The notes under the pieces were generated by a model. It had not been told where the DNA came from. It saw nothing but the letters and a program-made list of their open reading frames with translations, and did not search any database. Shown one piece after another: positions 1 to 12,930 of a stretch of 64,000 nt of DNA (positions are counted from its first letter, which is position 1; each line of letters begins with the position of its first letter). The translations under genes and the position numbers were made by a program. Source of the stretch: Isoetes taiwanensis (lineage: Eukaryota > Streptophyta > Lycopodiopsida > Isoetales > Isoetaceae). The stretch is from NCBI GenBank assembly GCA_021234155.1, contig JAJEKV010000002.1, positions 16,157,428 through 16,221,427 on the forward strand, in the 5' to 3' direction.

Positions 1-3000
1 CCCCTTGGAACCAATCAGTGAGCCAACATGATTATTTTTTATCTTAAATTTATAATTTTTTTTTATAACAACTCATTCATTTTGGGGATATGGTCTATGG
101 TTTTAAGAATTGTCCTTTTTACATCCACATCAAATCCCCCTGGAACCCCTTATTATTCTGCTAGATATTCTAAACGAGGTGCACCCTGGACTACCACAGC
201 CGTCGGATCTGTCGATCCTATGGCCCATACTATATATTGGAGCCTCTGGGCACCTCTCGTTTCGCTTATGATCATTTATGATTTTGAAATATGAAATACG
301 TGTTCGCCTAAGGTTTTGTTGGAATATCGAGTCTCTATACGACTTCATCTAAGGTTTTAGAATATGAAGTACGAGGGCTCGAACTTCTACTAAAATAACT
401 CAAAGTCCTAATAAGACTACTTTGACCAATTTAACCAGTGAGCTAACATCATCAATTTTTATCTTAAATTTATATTTTTTTTATAACAACTCATTTATTG
501 GTGCACCCTGGACTACCACAATCGTCGGATCCGTCGATCCTACGGCCCATACTGTATGTTGGAGCCTCTGGGCACCTCTCGTTTTGCTTATGGTCATTTA
601 TGATTGGGGCGCCTATGATTTTGAAATTTGAAATATGCGTTCGCCTAAGGTTTTGATGGAATATCGAGTCTCTATACGACTTTGTCTAAGGTTTTAGAAT
701 ATGAAATACAGGGGCTCGAACCTCTGGGGAACCTCTATCAAGATAACTCATAGTCCTAATAAGGCTATTTTGACCAATTTAATCAGTGAGCCAACATGAT
801 TATTTTTTATCTTAAATTTATGTTTTTTTTTTTTATATAACAACTCATTTATTTTAGGGATATGGTCTATGGTTTTAAGAATTGTCATTTTTACATCCAT
901 ATCAAATCCCCTTGGAACCCCCTGTTATTGTGCTAAATATTCTAAATGAGATGCACCATGGACTACCACAGTCGTCGAATCTGTCGATCCTATGGCGCAT
1001 ACTGCATGTTGGAGCCTCTGGGCACCTCTCTTTTCGCTTATGGTCATTTATGATTGGGGGCGCCTATGATTTTGAAATGTGAAATATGCGTTCGTTTAAG
1101 GTTTCGATGGAATATCGAGTCTCTATACGACTTCGTCTAAGGTTTTAGACTACCAAGATAACTCATAGTCCTAATAAGGGTCATTTCCCACTTGCCATTA
1201 AGTTAAGTTAAATAGGGCAAATAACTGGAGCTTGCTTTCCCACTGTCCCTTAAGTTAATATCAGTTAAGTTAATTCCAGTTAATTTTTAACTGTTCATTA
1301 ACTTAATGGAGCATCCTTCTCACTAGAAAAAGTTAAGTTATTTTTTTAACCAAATTTAAAAATATTTAACCAACTAGTGCAAAAGTTAAGTGACCTAAGC
1401 AAGGTCCACTTAACTTCTAACTTTTTGGTTAAGCATTAAGCTAACTTAACTACGAGTGAGAAACGGTTCCAGTTAGGTTAGGCTCTTAAATTGTAATTTT
1501 AACAAGGATGCCAACTAGTTGACCAAGTGTCTTATTAGTTTGATAGATTGAATAAAAAACATTGAAATAGGAGGTGGATTTTAAGAATTTTACGATTGAT
1601 TATTTGGGTCACGTAGTACTTGACTAGAAAGTATTACAATGGAGAGAGTTGATTACAAGTCAATTGATTGGCGAGAAAGCGTCTAAGTTAACCAAAAGTC
1701 AACTCATTGACTAGAGAGTCAACCACTTTACTAGATTTTACTAGGTAGTCAAACAATTCACAAAAATAGTAACTTGACCAAAAAAAGTCATATCCTCCGT
1801 TTCACTTAACTGTATCTCTTAACTGAAGTGAGAAACGAACAGATTTATCTCTAACCTAACAAATCTTCTTAACTACTAGTGTGAAGCGCAAGCTTATTAT
1901 AAAGGTTAGGTTAAGTTGATTTCATGAGCTTAACCTAAGTGGTCCATAATTGGTATAGTGAAAATGCATATCTTCACAATCCTTTTAAGTTAGTCTTAAC
2001 TTAATGACTTTAATGGGAAATCACAATCTACTTTCCATTAAGTTAAGAGATAACCAACCTGGTTAAGTTAACCAAACCTAATTGCAAGTGGGAAACTACC
2101 CTAAGACTATTTTGACCAATTTAATCAGTGAGCCAACATGATTATTTTTTATCTTAAATTTATTTTTTTTTGTATAACAACTCATTCATTTTAGGGATAT
2201 GGTCTATGGTTTTAAGAATTGTCATTTTTACATCCATATCAAATCCCCTTGGAACCCTCCTAATAAGACTATTTTGACCAATTTAATCAGTGAGCCAACA
2301 TAATTATTTTTTATCTTAAATTTATGATATTTTTTATAACAACTCACATTTTGGGGATAGGGTCTATGATTTTAAGAATTGTCATTTTTACATCCATATC
2401 AAATCCCCCTGGAACCCCTTGTTATTCTACTAGGTATTCTAAACGAGGTGCACCCTGGACTACCACAGCTGTCGGATCTGTCGATCCTATGGCCCATACT
2501 ATATATTGGAGCCTCTGGGCACCTCTCGTTTTGCTTATGATCATTTATGATTTTGAAATATGAAATACGCGTTCGCCTAAGGTTTTGTTGGAATATCGAG
2601 TCTCTATACGACTTCATCTAAGGTTTTAGAATATGAAGTACGAGGGCTCGAACTTCTACTAAAATAACTCAAAGTCCTAATAAGACTACTTTGACCAATT
2701 TAACCAGTGAGCTAACATCATCAATTTTTATCTTAAATTTATGTTTTTTTTATAACAACTCATTCATTGGTGCACCCTGGACTACCACAATCGTCGGATC
2801 CATCGATCCTACGGCCCATACTGTATGTTGGAGCCTCTGGGCACCTCTCGTTTTGCTTATGGTCATTTATGATTGGGGGGGCCTATGATTTTGAAATTTG
2901 AAATATGCGTTCGCCTAAGGTTTTGATGGAATATCGAGTCTCTATACGACTTTGTCTAAGGTTTTAGAATATGAAATACAGGGGCTCGAACCTCTACCAA

Positions 3001-4119
3001 GATAACTCATAGTCCTAATAAGGCTATTTTGACCAATTTAATCGGTGAGCCAACATGATTATTTTTTATCTTAAATTTATATTTTTTTTTTATAACAACT
3101 CATTTATTTAAGGGATATAGTCTATGGTTTTAAGGGTTGTCATTTTTACATCCATATCAAATCCCCTTGGAACCCCCTGTTATTGTGCTAGATATTTTAA
3201 ATGAGGTGCACCCTAGACTACCACAGTCATCGGATCTGTCGATCCTACGGCCCATATTGTATGTTGGAGCCTTTGGGCACCTCTCGCTTCGCTTATGATC
3301 ATTTATGATTGGGGACGCCTATGATTTTGAAATATGAAATACGCATTCGCCTATGGTTTTGATGGAATATCGAGTCTCTATACGGCTTCGTCTAAGGTTT
3401 TAGAATATGAAATGCGGAGGCTCGGGCTTCTACCAAAATAACTCAATGTCCTAATAAAACTACTTTGACCAATTTAACCAGTGAGCTAACATCATCAATT
3501 TTTATTTAAATTTATGTTTTTTTATAATAACGCATTCAATGGTGCATCCTGTACTACCACAGTCATCAGATCTGTCAATCCTATGGCCCATACTGTATGT
3601 TGGAGCCTCTGGGCACCTCTCGTTTCGCTTATCGTCATTTATGATTGGGGGCGCCTATGATTTTGAAATATGAAAATACGTGTCCGCCTAAGGTTTTGAT
3701 GGAATATCGAGTCTCTATACAACTTCGTCTAAGGTTTTAGAACATGAAATACGGGGGCTCGAACCTCTACCGAAATAACTCAAAGTCCTAATGATTGGGG
3801 GCGCCTATGATATTGAAATATGAAATACGGCGTTAAGCCCTACGGTTTTGATGGAATATCGAGTCTTTATACGACTTCGTCTAAGGTCTTAGAATATGAA
3901 ATATGGGGGCTCGAACCTCTACTGAAATAACTCAAAATCCTAATAAGACTACCTTGACCAATTTAACCAGTGAGCTAACATGATTATTTTTTATTTTAAA
4001 TTTACATTTTTTCTATAACAACTCATTCATTTTAGGAATATGGTCTATGGTTTTAAGAATTGTCATTTTTACATCCATATCAAATCCCTGGAATCCCCCT
4101 ATTATTGTGCTAGATATTT
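1..4119. repeat. Higher-order tandem repeat, about 415/345 bp alternating units
   Basis: About ten units share the same order of landmarks: GACCAATTTAA(T/C)CAGTGAG, a T-rich run, CACCCTGGACTACCACAG, GGGCACCTCTCG, ATCGAGTCTCTATACGACTT and GGGGCTCGAACC. Unit starts are near 415, 763, 2105, 2267, 2684, 3022, 3459 and 3947. Long units (about 415-437 bp) alternate with short ones (about 338-348 bp) that lack a middle block of roughly 70-130 bp, so the array is a dimeric higher-order repeat of about 760 bp. The units at 2105-2266 and 3792-3946 are truncated and the last breaks off near 4119. The left edge is cut by the window. Open frames recur on both strands at the same unit positions and are a by-product of the repeat. 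Confidence 0.9.
1178..2101. mobile_element. Harbinger/Tourist-like MITE, 924 bp, inserted in the tandem repeat
   Basis: Imperfect terminal inverted repeats start GGGTCATTTCCCACTTGCC on the left and, read inward from the right, GGGTAGTTTCCCACTTGC. The element is flanked by TAA at 1175-1177 and 2102-2104. Neighbouring repeat units read CTAATAAGACTATTTTGACC without interruption, which gives the empty site and confirms a 3-bp TAA duplication. A TWA target duplication with a G-rich terminus is characteristic of the PIF/Harbinger superfamily. The interior is A+T-rich with many TTAAGTTAA-like motifs on both strands and no coding potential, so it is non-autonomous. Confidence 0.88.
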
Positions 4120-4748
4120 GGTGTGAAGTACAATTTGTTTGAATTAGTAAGGTTATCTCCGATTCTTGATTGTAAGCTACCGAAACCTTTATCTCTACAT
4201 GTTGAACTGATGTTATAAGCTTTAAGCTTAAAGCTCGGTAGTATTAGCAATAAGATGCTTAAGCATTTTGACTTGACTTTCAAGCTTAAGCAATCAAGCC
4301 CCTATTGAGGTTGTATTTTGGATTCATCCAATAAACTTTTTGTATGTGTAACACTCTTTTACATGTAAAATGTATCTATCTTTATATGACTTCTTGTGGT
4401 ATGAGCACATGTCTTCTATTGAATGCATTAGCATGAGCTCTGGTAATATGAAAGCTCAAATCTTACTAAACTCTTCCACATTTTCCGTAAATTGTCAAAT
4501 GAACATGGGTGAATGCTTGTATAAATTAAAACAATTACACTTGCCTCATGTTATATCTAACCAATAACATAAGGGCAATCCATAGTGTCTCGTGCACTTG
4601 TTTCTACACATCCTTTACACAATCGTATTTCATGCCTCTTCTATTTGAGCATTATTCTTTCGCCGTATTTCTACGTGAACGAAGGTGTAAAGTATGTCTA
4701 TTTTCTGACCAAACAGTATGGCAGTTACCCAGATTTGAAACTCGCGCT
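4120..4748. other. 3' flank of the coiled-coil gene; no feature seen
   Basis: AT-rich sequence between the end of the tandem repeat and the stop codon of the minus-strand gene. It should contain that gene's 3' UTR and polyadenylation site, but no single signal stands out. Short open frames here lack coding character. Confidence 0.5.
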
Positions 4749-7700
4749 TTAGTTTATATTGCTCGCCTGTAATTGGGCCTTCTGAATTTCCATTGCCGCC
4801 TCAAGAATGGCATCGAGTTCTACCCTGAAACGCTCAATCTCGGCATTTTTAGCTTCCATGGCTAATTGCCATTTCCTTTCCGCCATGTCTTGCTCAATAG
4901 AGCACCGTCTCTTTGTTTCTTCTAAGACATCTTGCCACTGCCCTTCCCTTTCTTTCTGGGTTATTTCCATCTCCTCAACTTTATCCTTCAGCATCTGAAT
5001 AAGAAAACCGTAAGTAAAGTTTCTAGTGCAAACTAGAAAGATGTTTGGCCATACTTGTAGCATACGGGGAAATTTTTTCTTGTCCTTGTGCATATCGTTT
5101 AATTCTTCAAGGTCGTTTATCCTGCAAAATGCAATTTTTGATAAGTTTCTACTTTCTTCACATAGAGCAGTGCCCTACTACACTTGAAAGCAAACTTCCA
5201 ATGTCAAATAGGTATAACATCATAAGGAATAATTATCACCTTTTCTCCAATACTTTCTTATCCTGACATGAGTTTTCAAACTGCTTCTTCCAGTATCTTT
5301 CCATTTGCTCGTTCCTTGCACATGTCCCTATTTAAAATAACTTAAAATATTTTATTACTCAAAAAGACTAATGGGTTATGTAAATAATGCTTCCTTCAGA
5401 TTCCAAACATAATGATCCTGTGAATAAACAAGTCCATAAGCTTCAATGTCACTAGCTTTCACTTCAAAACATCTGGAGGAGAGTTTAATGATGGAAGGAA
5501 CAAAGCAATTTCCAATCCTTGGCTAACATTTTTAAAGATGGTCACATTGCAAAAAGAAGGCTCCAAGGACTTTGTGTCACGTCACTATGGAAATAATCAG
5601 AAAGAAGTTACAGCTTTTATCACAAGCCTAAGGTGTCCATACTGGGCATTTTCAATATTCAAGGGTAATTCTGTGCATAAACAAACATATCCTTAATGCT
5701 CCCCTTGCAACATCAAGTGCTTGCCTACTTTCCTGAGCATGGATCATGATAAACTTGGATTAAGAACCAACTAAGAATCTCCTCCATAAGCAAGCACATG
5801 CTTAATGCTCTCCCTTGCAGGCCAAGTATTTTGCCTACTTTCATGAGCATGGATCATGACAAGCTTGGACAAATAACTATCTCCCTGCTAGAAATTTACC
5901 AAGCTACAGCGTACATTATTATTTATCTATCTTCTTAAGCAATAAAAATCTCAAATCTGACCATGTGAGGTATACTCTGAAATTTCATTTGCAGTTTTGC
6001 GTGTTTCCAACTTCTTTCCACATTCATCTGAGACTTGCTTAACGGCCTCACAGCAGACTTTTCTAAGAACACTTTGATTGAGGTTAGACCCGTCAAAACT
6101 TCTACAAAGTTCTTCCACCTGAAAATCTAGCATTAGAGCCTGGGAATGACAAACTTCATCTTGTACTAAATGATTATGTAACAGAAATATTTCCCATGAC
6201 CTTTGTTGGAAATGATAATTATTATGCATGTGATGTAGTATGGATGCTGTTAACCTTTCTAGAACAAATATTCCCATGCTACTTGAAAGCATCGGAAATG
6301 TCCAGGAAGAAAATTGAGCAAGTGGCCACCGTGAGCCCGTTTGCTTGCCGAGTGGAGTGCTCTAAATGTGTGGACAAAGACAGTGGGTGCAAAATTGGTG
6401 CAGCTCTTAGTATCATTATTTGTTCAAATCAAACATTAAAAGAGTCCCAATCATTAGTATAAAATTAGTACAGAACAATGAGCGGGTGGAAGGTAAAAAC
6501 AATGAAGGTTTCTACTGCCTTAGAGAAAACGAGTAGAAATGGTATTGAGTATCTTACTACTCTATTAATATCATCTCGGAGAAGAGACCCGCAATCTTTG
6601 TCAAAGTCACATACTGCTCCGTCAAAACCAACATTCCCAACTCTTGCAGTTTCTGAATAATGCACATCCCTTTTATTGACAGGAGGCCGCTGGCTGATGT
6701 TTTCACAACTGTCAGCCTGGACAGACCTGTCCTCATGTGGAACGTCACATCTTGTACCTGCAAAATGACAAATTGACTGGATATTAGCTTCTAATGCAAT
6801 TGATGTGCACATAAGGAGATAATCACCATTGAACATATGCAGAAAAATGTAGATTTTAAATGTTAGAGACTGCGATGGATGATGTGATGTTGCCATCTTA
6901 GTATTGTGCTACCAGCCATGATGCAATTAACCACCCCAGATAGGACTAGTGAGTAGTATTCTCTACAGTTTTCATATGATGCGTGCATGCTACATAATTG
7001 CTTCCATAGCCATCTGCAGCACGAGAATAATGCAAAGATTATAAAAGATTCCTTTAGGTTAGTTTCCACCTGAAGTACATTTTAACGTCCCAACGTTAAC
7101 TGCATTGCATTTTTAATAAAAGAAGAATAAAAGTATTATAAAGACCACCTTTTGCAGTGTCAATTAAGGCTAGTTTATTTTGAAGGGATCTTATGGTTGC
7201 ATCTCTGCAGTTAATGATGTCCTCCAATGTTGATATCTGTTCTTTTGCATGCTTCAGCTCTTTTACCTGCGCAAGAAATCCCCTCACACTGAACATAACG
7301 ATTTTATTTGGCCAAAAGAAGCATAGGATGCTCACCTTGGATGCTCCTTGGCTACTTCCAGAAGCACATCGCCCATGAGGTATTTTATTTGAATTTTCTT
7401 TGCCAGATGCCTCCAGCTTCTTATTCAAGTCCTTTATTTTTGTGATATAAAAAGATCTAATATCTTGTATCTGTCACACATACAAAAACAAAATCTTGGC
7501 ATGCAAATTGGGAGATTATGCAGACTAAACTTTAGCTTGAACACAGGCTGACAAGCATCGGCAGTTCCATTCACTACAAAATTACCTTGGGAGTACACCA
7601 TGCTAACATGTCTTGAATGATCTACATCCGTTTGCTACTTGTATCATTGCCAAGAAGATGCATACTATAGGCAATAACCTCATAAGCAGAATCATGCAAC

Positions 7701-10700
7701 AAACAACAAAACAATATACATATTTAGCCATGAATAAAACCATTCTTTGGATTCTCTGCTACCTGCTTATCCATATCTTTACTCAGCTTCTTGGAAGGAT
7801 GTTTCTGGTTTCTTACAGAAGATGATGTCCTAGCACAGGAGACTGCCCCGAGATCTTTTCCCCCCAACTGGGAGTGATCCTGTCAACATTGATATGTCAT
7901 TTTATATCATTAGGCTTTTCCAGAAGAAACCCTTACCCTATAAGAACTTTCTAAGTATGCCAACCACTTCCAACACACTTACCAATCAATAATTATACGT
8001 CCTTGACAGAATGATATTTTAGAAATTTGCAAGAGCATGGCATGCACCAGAGAAGATGAATATTTTACAAAATTAATATGATTATTAGGATGATGGCCGA
8101 AGAAAATACTTGTCCAAAATCTGTTGACATTTCTTTTCCATCATCAATACTATTTTTTCCAGACCGAACGTTATGTTCAATCATTGAGAGTGACCTTGTA
8201 TCCAACTGCGCTTTAAGATCAGAGATTAAATCAGCCTGCATAAAATAGACAATGGTGTTAAAGATAAATATGAACTGTGCATGAAAAATCACCCACTTTG
8301 AAAGGTTATACCCAAGAAGACTGGAAAGGGTCATAATTAACGCTTCAAATATTTTCACAAACGTCTAGGTGAAGTCTGATTCAAACATTCCTAACAGGAG
8401 ATTACATGAATAACAGGTATCATTCCCTTAGTCCTATATGGGATGCCAAAATCAAGCAGACACAAAGAAGATGACATTTACAATTCTGCCAATTAAGGGT
8501 CCATTGTTTGACGTGGACCATGTCACTTATTCTTGCCTGTAGCATTGCTTACTTACCTGAACAATGCAGCCAGCAAACAAATAAACCTCGATCATTGTTA
8601 ACACCTTAAGCTTTCACAGAATGAGCTACATAATTGACATGATCCACCCATTCGTAACATCATCTACCATATAGTTTTGTGTTTTCCACGGTTCTAAGGA
8701 AAACATACCTGTTCAACAATGGTTTGCTGCAATTTGCACAGAAGTTCGTGGTTATCATTATGCTTATCTTCTGTCTGATTTGCGGTATCACGTGGTACTG
8801 GCTTGCTAGCCATTTGTTCCCTTCTCTTTGCTTCTGCAGATTCTATGTCTGCCAGCCTTCTTTCCAACTCCATATTTGCCTCTTGCAACTGTACAGGCAA
8901 AAGGGTGTAGATGATTAGTAATTCGTGATTAATCGAGTGCAACTATGTCATTGTCAGTCATGCTTGTGCAAGCCCTTAAACAAATGTTCAAAATAAAAGA
9001 TCCATACTATTGCTATGAATAGGACCTTAAAACAGAATTGTGATAAACCAGACTACATAACAATATTAAATAGCCTGTACATTGATCTACAGAAAGACAA
9101 TACTCATTGATCTACTGAAAGACAAACATTGATGTACAAATCATTAGTTGACACATTACATAGCTTTGTGAATAACAACAGACGTAGGCTGCATTGTTGG
9201 CAAAACTATCTATGTGGAAAGGCGGTTAAACGCTGTTGAAAGAACCTTAGCAATTTCAAGCTTCAAATGCAACTCTTTAGCCTGTGAACTTTGATGTGCA
9301 GATCGTTGAGTAATATTGTCTGGCAGGATTCCATGATTCTGACTTTGCCTTGCAGACAACTGTAGATTTGCTAATTGTGCTGCAAGAAAAGCATTTTCCT
9401 CTGCCATTAGACGTGCTTTCTCCTTCGCCTCAACCTGGATTTCTTTCATTTTCTCCATCGCCCTCTCGTTTTCAAGCTGCAAAAACAAGAGAATTGTTAG
9501 AAATCCTATAAATGCCTCTTAAGACCCGACATTTGGGATTTTGACAGAAAACATAACGATGATAAATGAGCCTGAGTTTTCAGAATTATGGCACAGTGCC
9601 AATGTGTACAGAGTGTAGCTTCACCTGGAAGGAACTGTTCTCAGCTTTGCAGCTTTTGGCATAAAGACAACTCAGAAGAATTGAACTTCTAGGCGCCCTT
9701 TCTTAGATGTCCCTTTCTATTTCTTTTGATTTCAAACTATGAAAAGCTGCTTTAATCTCCATGTTCTTCTGGGTACAGCATTCAGAAGGCTGCTGGAATT
9801 TATGTGCTTACAAAGCTGTGCAGCCATATCCAGCATAAAGAAATCAGAGTGGAGTCAGAAATTGAAGATGCAATGCAGCTATGGGAATCACCAGGCTCTC
9901 AGAGGAATGGAAGTTGATGCGATTATAGCAGCTCACACCATTTAGCAGCAATTTGCAATTCCTTCAGGCTTACTTCTAAACCATGAACTGGATGAAAGAT
10001 GGATGCTCGATCCAGCATCCCGTACACTAAGTTTCTTTCCTAAAAAACTACACGTCCAAATTTATGGGCTCCATGAATTTAATTCGGTACTTGTTTTGCT
10101 TTCGTAGAGCAATATGAAAGCTCCAAAAATTGACTTATCTATGAACAAACAAAAATTCTATATTTAATTTGATACTTACTTTGGAATGAAGATCCAAAAG
10201 AGTTCTATGTGTTTAGTTTGATATTTTGATTACCAAAGCAATATGAAAGGCTCAAAATGAACACCATTGTGTTTGAGAACCTCTAAATGGAGCTTTTTGC
10301 TCCAATGTACTTAACTATTTAAAATGAAATGAAAGTTCAGAATGCAAACTGACTTTACTTGATAACCTCTAATTAGAGCTTCTTGTTCAAGTATTTCTTG
10401 GCGCAGTTTTTTAATTTCTTCTTTTGTTAAAAGCACTTTTTCTTCGCCACGGGTAATACGTTTTTGGGGGGTTTCCTCCTCAAGCTCCTAATTGACATTT
10501 AGCAAATTAGCAAATAGACAACCATAATACATTGCATGTTCAACTCCATGGTGATCAAACCTGCAGACGGATAGACAAAGAATACTTTTCTTTCTGTATT
10601 TCACGAAGTTTTTCCTCCCACATCTCCTGCCTCTGAGTTAGCTGTTTCTCGAATTCTTGCCGTTGTTCCATTAATCTCTGAGCTGCTACTTGCCTCTGGT

Positions 10701-12377
10701 GCTTTTCCTCTGATAATTGGGATTTCAGGTCTTCCAACTGCATGTATCAAATTATTTACAATAACATGACTACTCATTAACCTAGAATATGAAAGATGTA
10801 AAACATCAAATCTAGCTTGTAGGGCTCTCAATAATATAAAGCAATGTCTTTCTCCCTCTCCTTTTCTTATGTTTCCATCTATACTTTCTCGAACTTCATT
10901 AAATGTTAGCCATGGCTGAGTCTGTGGGTTGTGCTAATAGGTCTGCATCTCAAAACTTTTCTGCAGATAACAAGAAGTTTGTGCTTATCTATAACCATCT
11001 GCCTTTCCATTGGCTTATGCAAGGAGGCTCCACTGTGAACTTACGCCATTTCCTTACACAAAGGCCTGTTACACATAAATATAATCGAGTTTAACAATGA
11101 CATGATTGGAAACAAAATGCAAACAACACCTTTCGTTGAAGACTTGTTACTGTTTGTGAAGAAGGTTTTAAAGCTCCATCTGGCATTGAACAGCTAGCCA
11201 CTTTTTGGGTAAGCTCCACAAAACGAGCCTCCACTGTCTTTTGACAAATTGCATCACTGAGTTCTGTCCCAGCATAACGTACTTCTTCTATGGCCGCGTG
11301 TACCTATGACAAACAAGATTCCAACCGCTGATTAAGCATGATGATGTCTGCTCTCTGCTATGGAACTTGTTTGGGCATTCATTCACCTTATCTGCAGATT
11401 GGTAAAGTTGAGTGCCCTTTCCCGCTGCTTCTTCATTGTAACTGTTGTTCCACCTATGAGGGACATGATGTCAGTTGCCTGGACAATAAGTGAAGACTGG
11501 GAACTGCACCTCCTTGGATAGTTGGGCCAAACGTAACAAATGGCTTTTAAGCATTCCCTCTCATATGAAACCTTCTTCCCCCAGGCCCAGGTTTAAGTTT
11601 TTCAGTCTCTATTTACTTCAGACTTTTACTATATGGACTTGAGAAAAGCATAACTTTCCCACACAAGCAAAATATTTACTCTCAATCTGAATAAATCTGA
11701 TATAACCATACATTTCGATAACTCTTTCGCCTTCTTCAGCTTCTGAATCCGTTGGTGGATCAAGCCATTTACATAAGTCATTTTCAGGCTGTACTGGATC
11801 TGCAATTACAAACAATAAAAGATTGGATTGCTCGCTCGTCAAACAAGAAATGCTAAAAGTTGAGCTTTACTTCAATTACATGCTTCCATGCAGGCCTAAA
11901 TGTTATGTCTTAGTCTGATTAGTAATTGCCTCGTTCAAGGCCAACCAACCTTGGCACACTCTAACTCTAAAGTAGCCAATTGACCCGGCCCCAGGTTGTT
12001 TTCTCACATGCAAAAAGGGAACCACATTTTATAAAAGCAGCGAGGCCTTAATACCTGCAGCCATAATCTGGGCTCCATTGTGCACACCACGAGCAAATCC
12101 AAATCCGATGGAATTTCTGCCAGAAGTAAAACAATACAAGGAAATTAACATCTACAATCAGAACAAAAATTTCGAGCAGAAATAGAAAGACCTGTATAAT
12201 GGCCGGTCTCTCAAGACCGGGGTACCAGAGGGTTCGGGCGATTGTATGCTAGATGGGCTGGATGGCTGGAGAAAAAAAAAAGCAGGAAATGGGTTGGAGA
12301 ATCCAAGGCAAGGATTATATCCAAAGTTTAATACAACCTACCACATCAATGTGCAAGTCCGGCAATACGGAAGCCAT
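4749..12377 (-). CDS. Coiled-coil protein, possibly CEP162-like (basal body/cilium), 19 exons, 823 aa
   Basis: All junctions are GT-AG and every phase agrees. Exons (minus strand): 12377-12342, 12265-12192, 12116-12055, 11799-11712, 11453-11387, 11303-11130, 10737-10561, 10487-10359, 9476-9246, 8888-8709, 8235-8110, 7879-7763, 7470-7336, 7266-7149, 6757-6558, 6118-5962, 5327-5240, 5121-5055, 4994-4749. They sum to 2472 nt. The ATG (MASVLPDLHIDV) is the first in-phase start; the protein ends QLQASNIN. The N-terminus is Ser/Pro-rich; long heptad-type coiled coils fill about residues 165-480 and the C-terminal third. Conserved-looking motifs are EALIRGYQLENE (exon 8-9 junction) and KNAEIERFRVELDAIL near the end. 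From memory these resemble CEP162, a microtubule-binding ciliary transition-zone protein, though human CEP162 is much longer. The exon structure is strong; the family name is tentative and other centrosomal or kinesin-tail coiled-coil proteins remain possible. Confidence 0.8.
9477..10358 (-). other. Largest intron of the coiled-coil gene
   Basis: An 882-bp intron with a GTAAAG donor and TTTTTGCAG acceptor. Nothing else was recognised in it. Choosing the GTAAAG donor over the nearer AG|GTTATC keeps GYQ joined to LENE and keeps the frame. Confidence 0.7.
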
Positions 12378-12930
12378 GGCGCCAAGAGTCCACAACATCA
12401 AGAAATCAAATTTGTGAAGATTTTGTGCCTAAGGGCCTTTTCCCTCCGTTTGATCATTGCTTTCTTTCATGGGAATATCCAGACCGTGTGAATTTTTTTA
12501 ATAAGGGTTAAAGTAGGGTTAATACTTTATTGGCTTCGCATGGCGTTTTGAGGATGAACCTAAATTTGCTAATGTGGATTGTAGGGGATTAATGTGTCCG
12601 AAATTAGGAATGGTATAGTTATAACATAAGATTTCCAAATGGCTGTATTCGTATGTGTATGTTGCTGATGATGGCAACTGGGATTCCCAACCCTAGAATC
12701 TTGGGCGGGCATATTGGAGTTCCGGATTGCTGGTTGGGCGCAAGTGGTGGTTTCTCCTTGGGCTTCTGCAGGGATGGCGGAGCTTCGGGTGATGTGTCGG
12801 CTTTGTGGTTTGTTTCCTTATTTGTTTGGGTGGATAAGCTGGGGTCGCGGGCATTGGCGGGGAGCGGAGGTGCAGTGTTGAAGAAGACAGAGGTAAGATT
12901 TTTGTTTCTGTGGCATTGTTTTTATCTGCT
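12378..12930. promoter_or_regulatory. 553-bp head-to-head intergenic region
   Basis: Separates the divergent starts of the coiled-coil gene (minus) and the HUH-endonuclease ORF (plus). It must carry the promoter of the cellular gene if the first exon is correct. No clear TATA box was recognised. A consensus-like splice donor (GACAGAG|GTAAG) lies near 12892, just before the HUH start, so the HUH transcript may have a 5' intron. The left border of the mobile element probably lies in this interval but I could not place it. Confidence 0.4.

Noticed and set aside
130-2888. Similar 65-88-codon frames on both strands in the tandem repeat
   Set aside because: They recur only because the DNA repeats, are broken in the short units and occur on both strands.
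9739-9945. Small ORF inside an intron of the coiled-coil gene
   Set aside because: No similarity and no start context; expected by chance in 882 bp.
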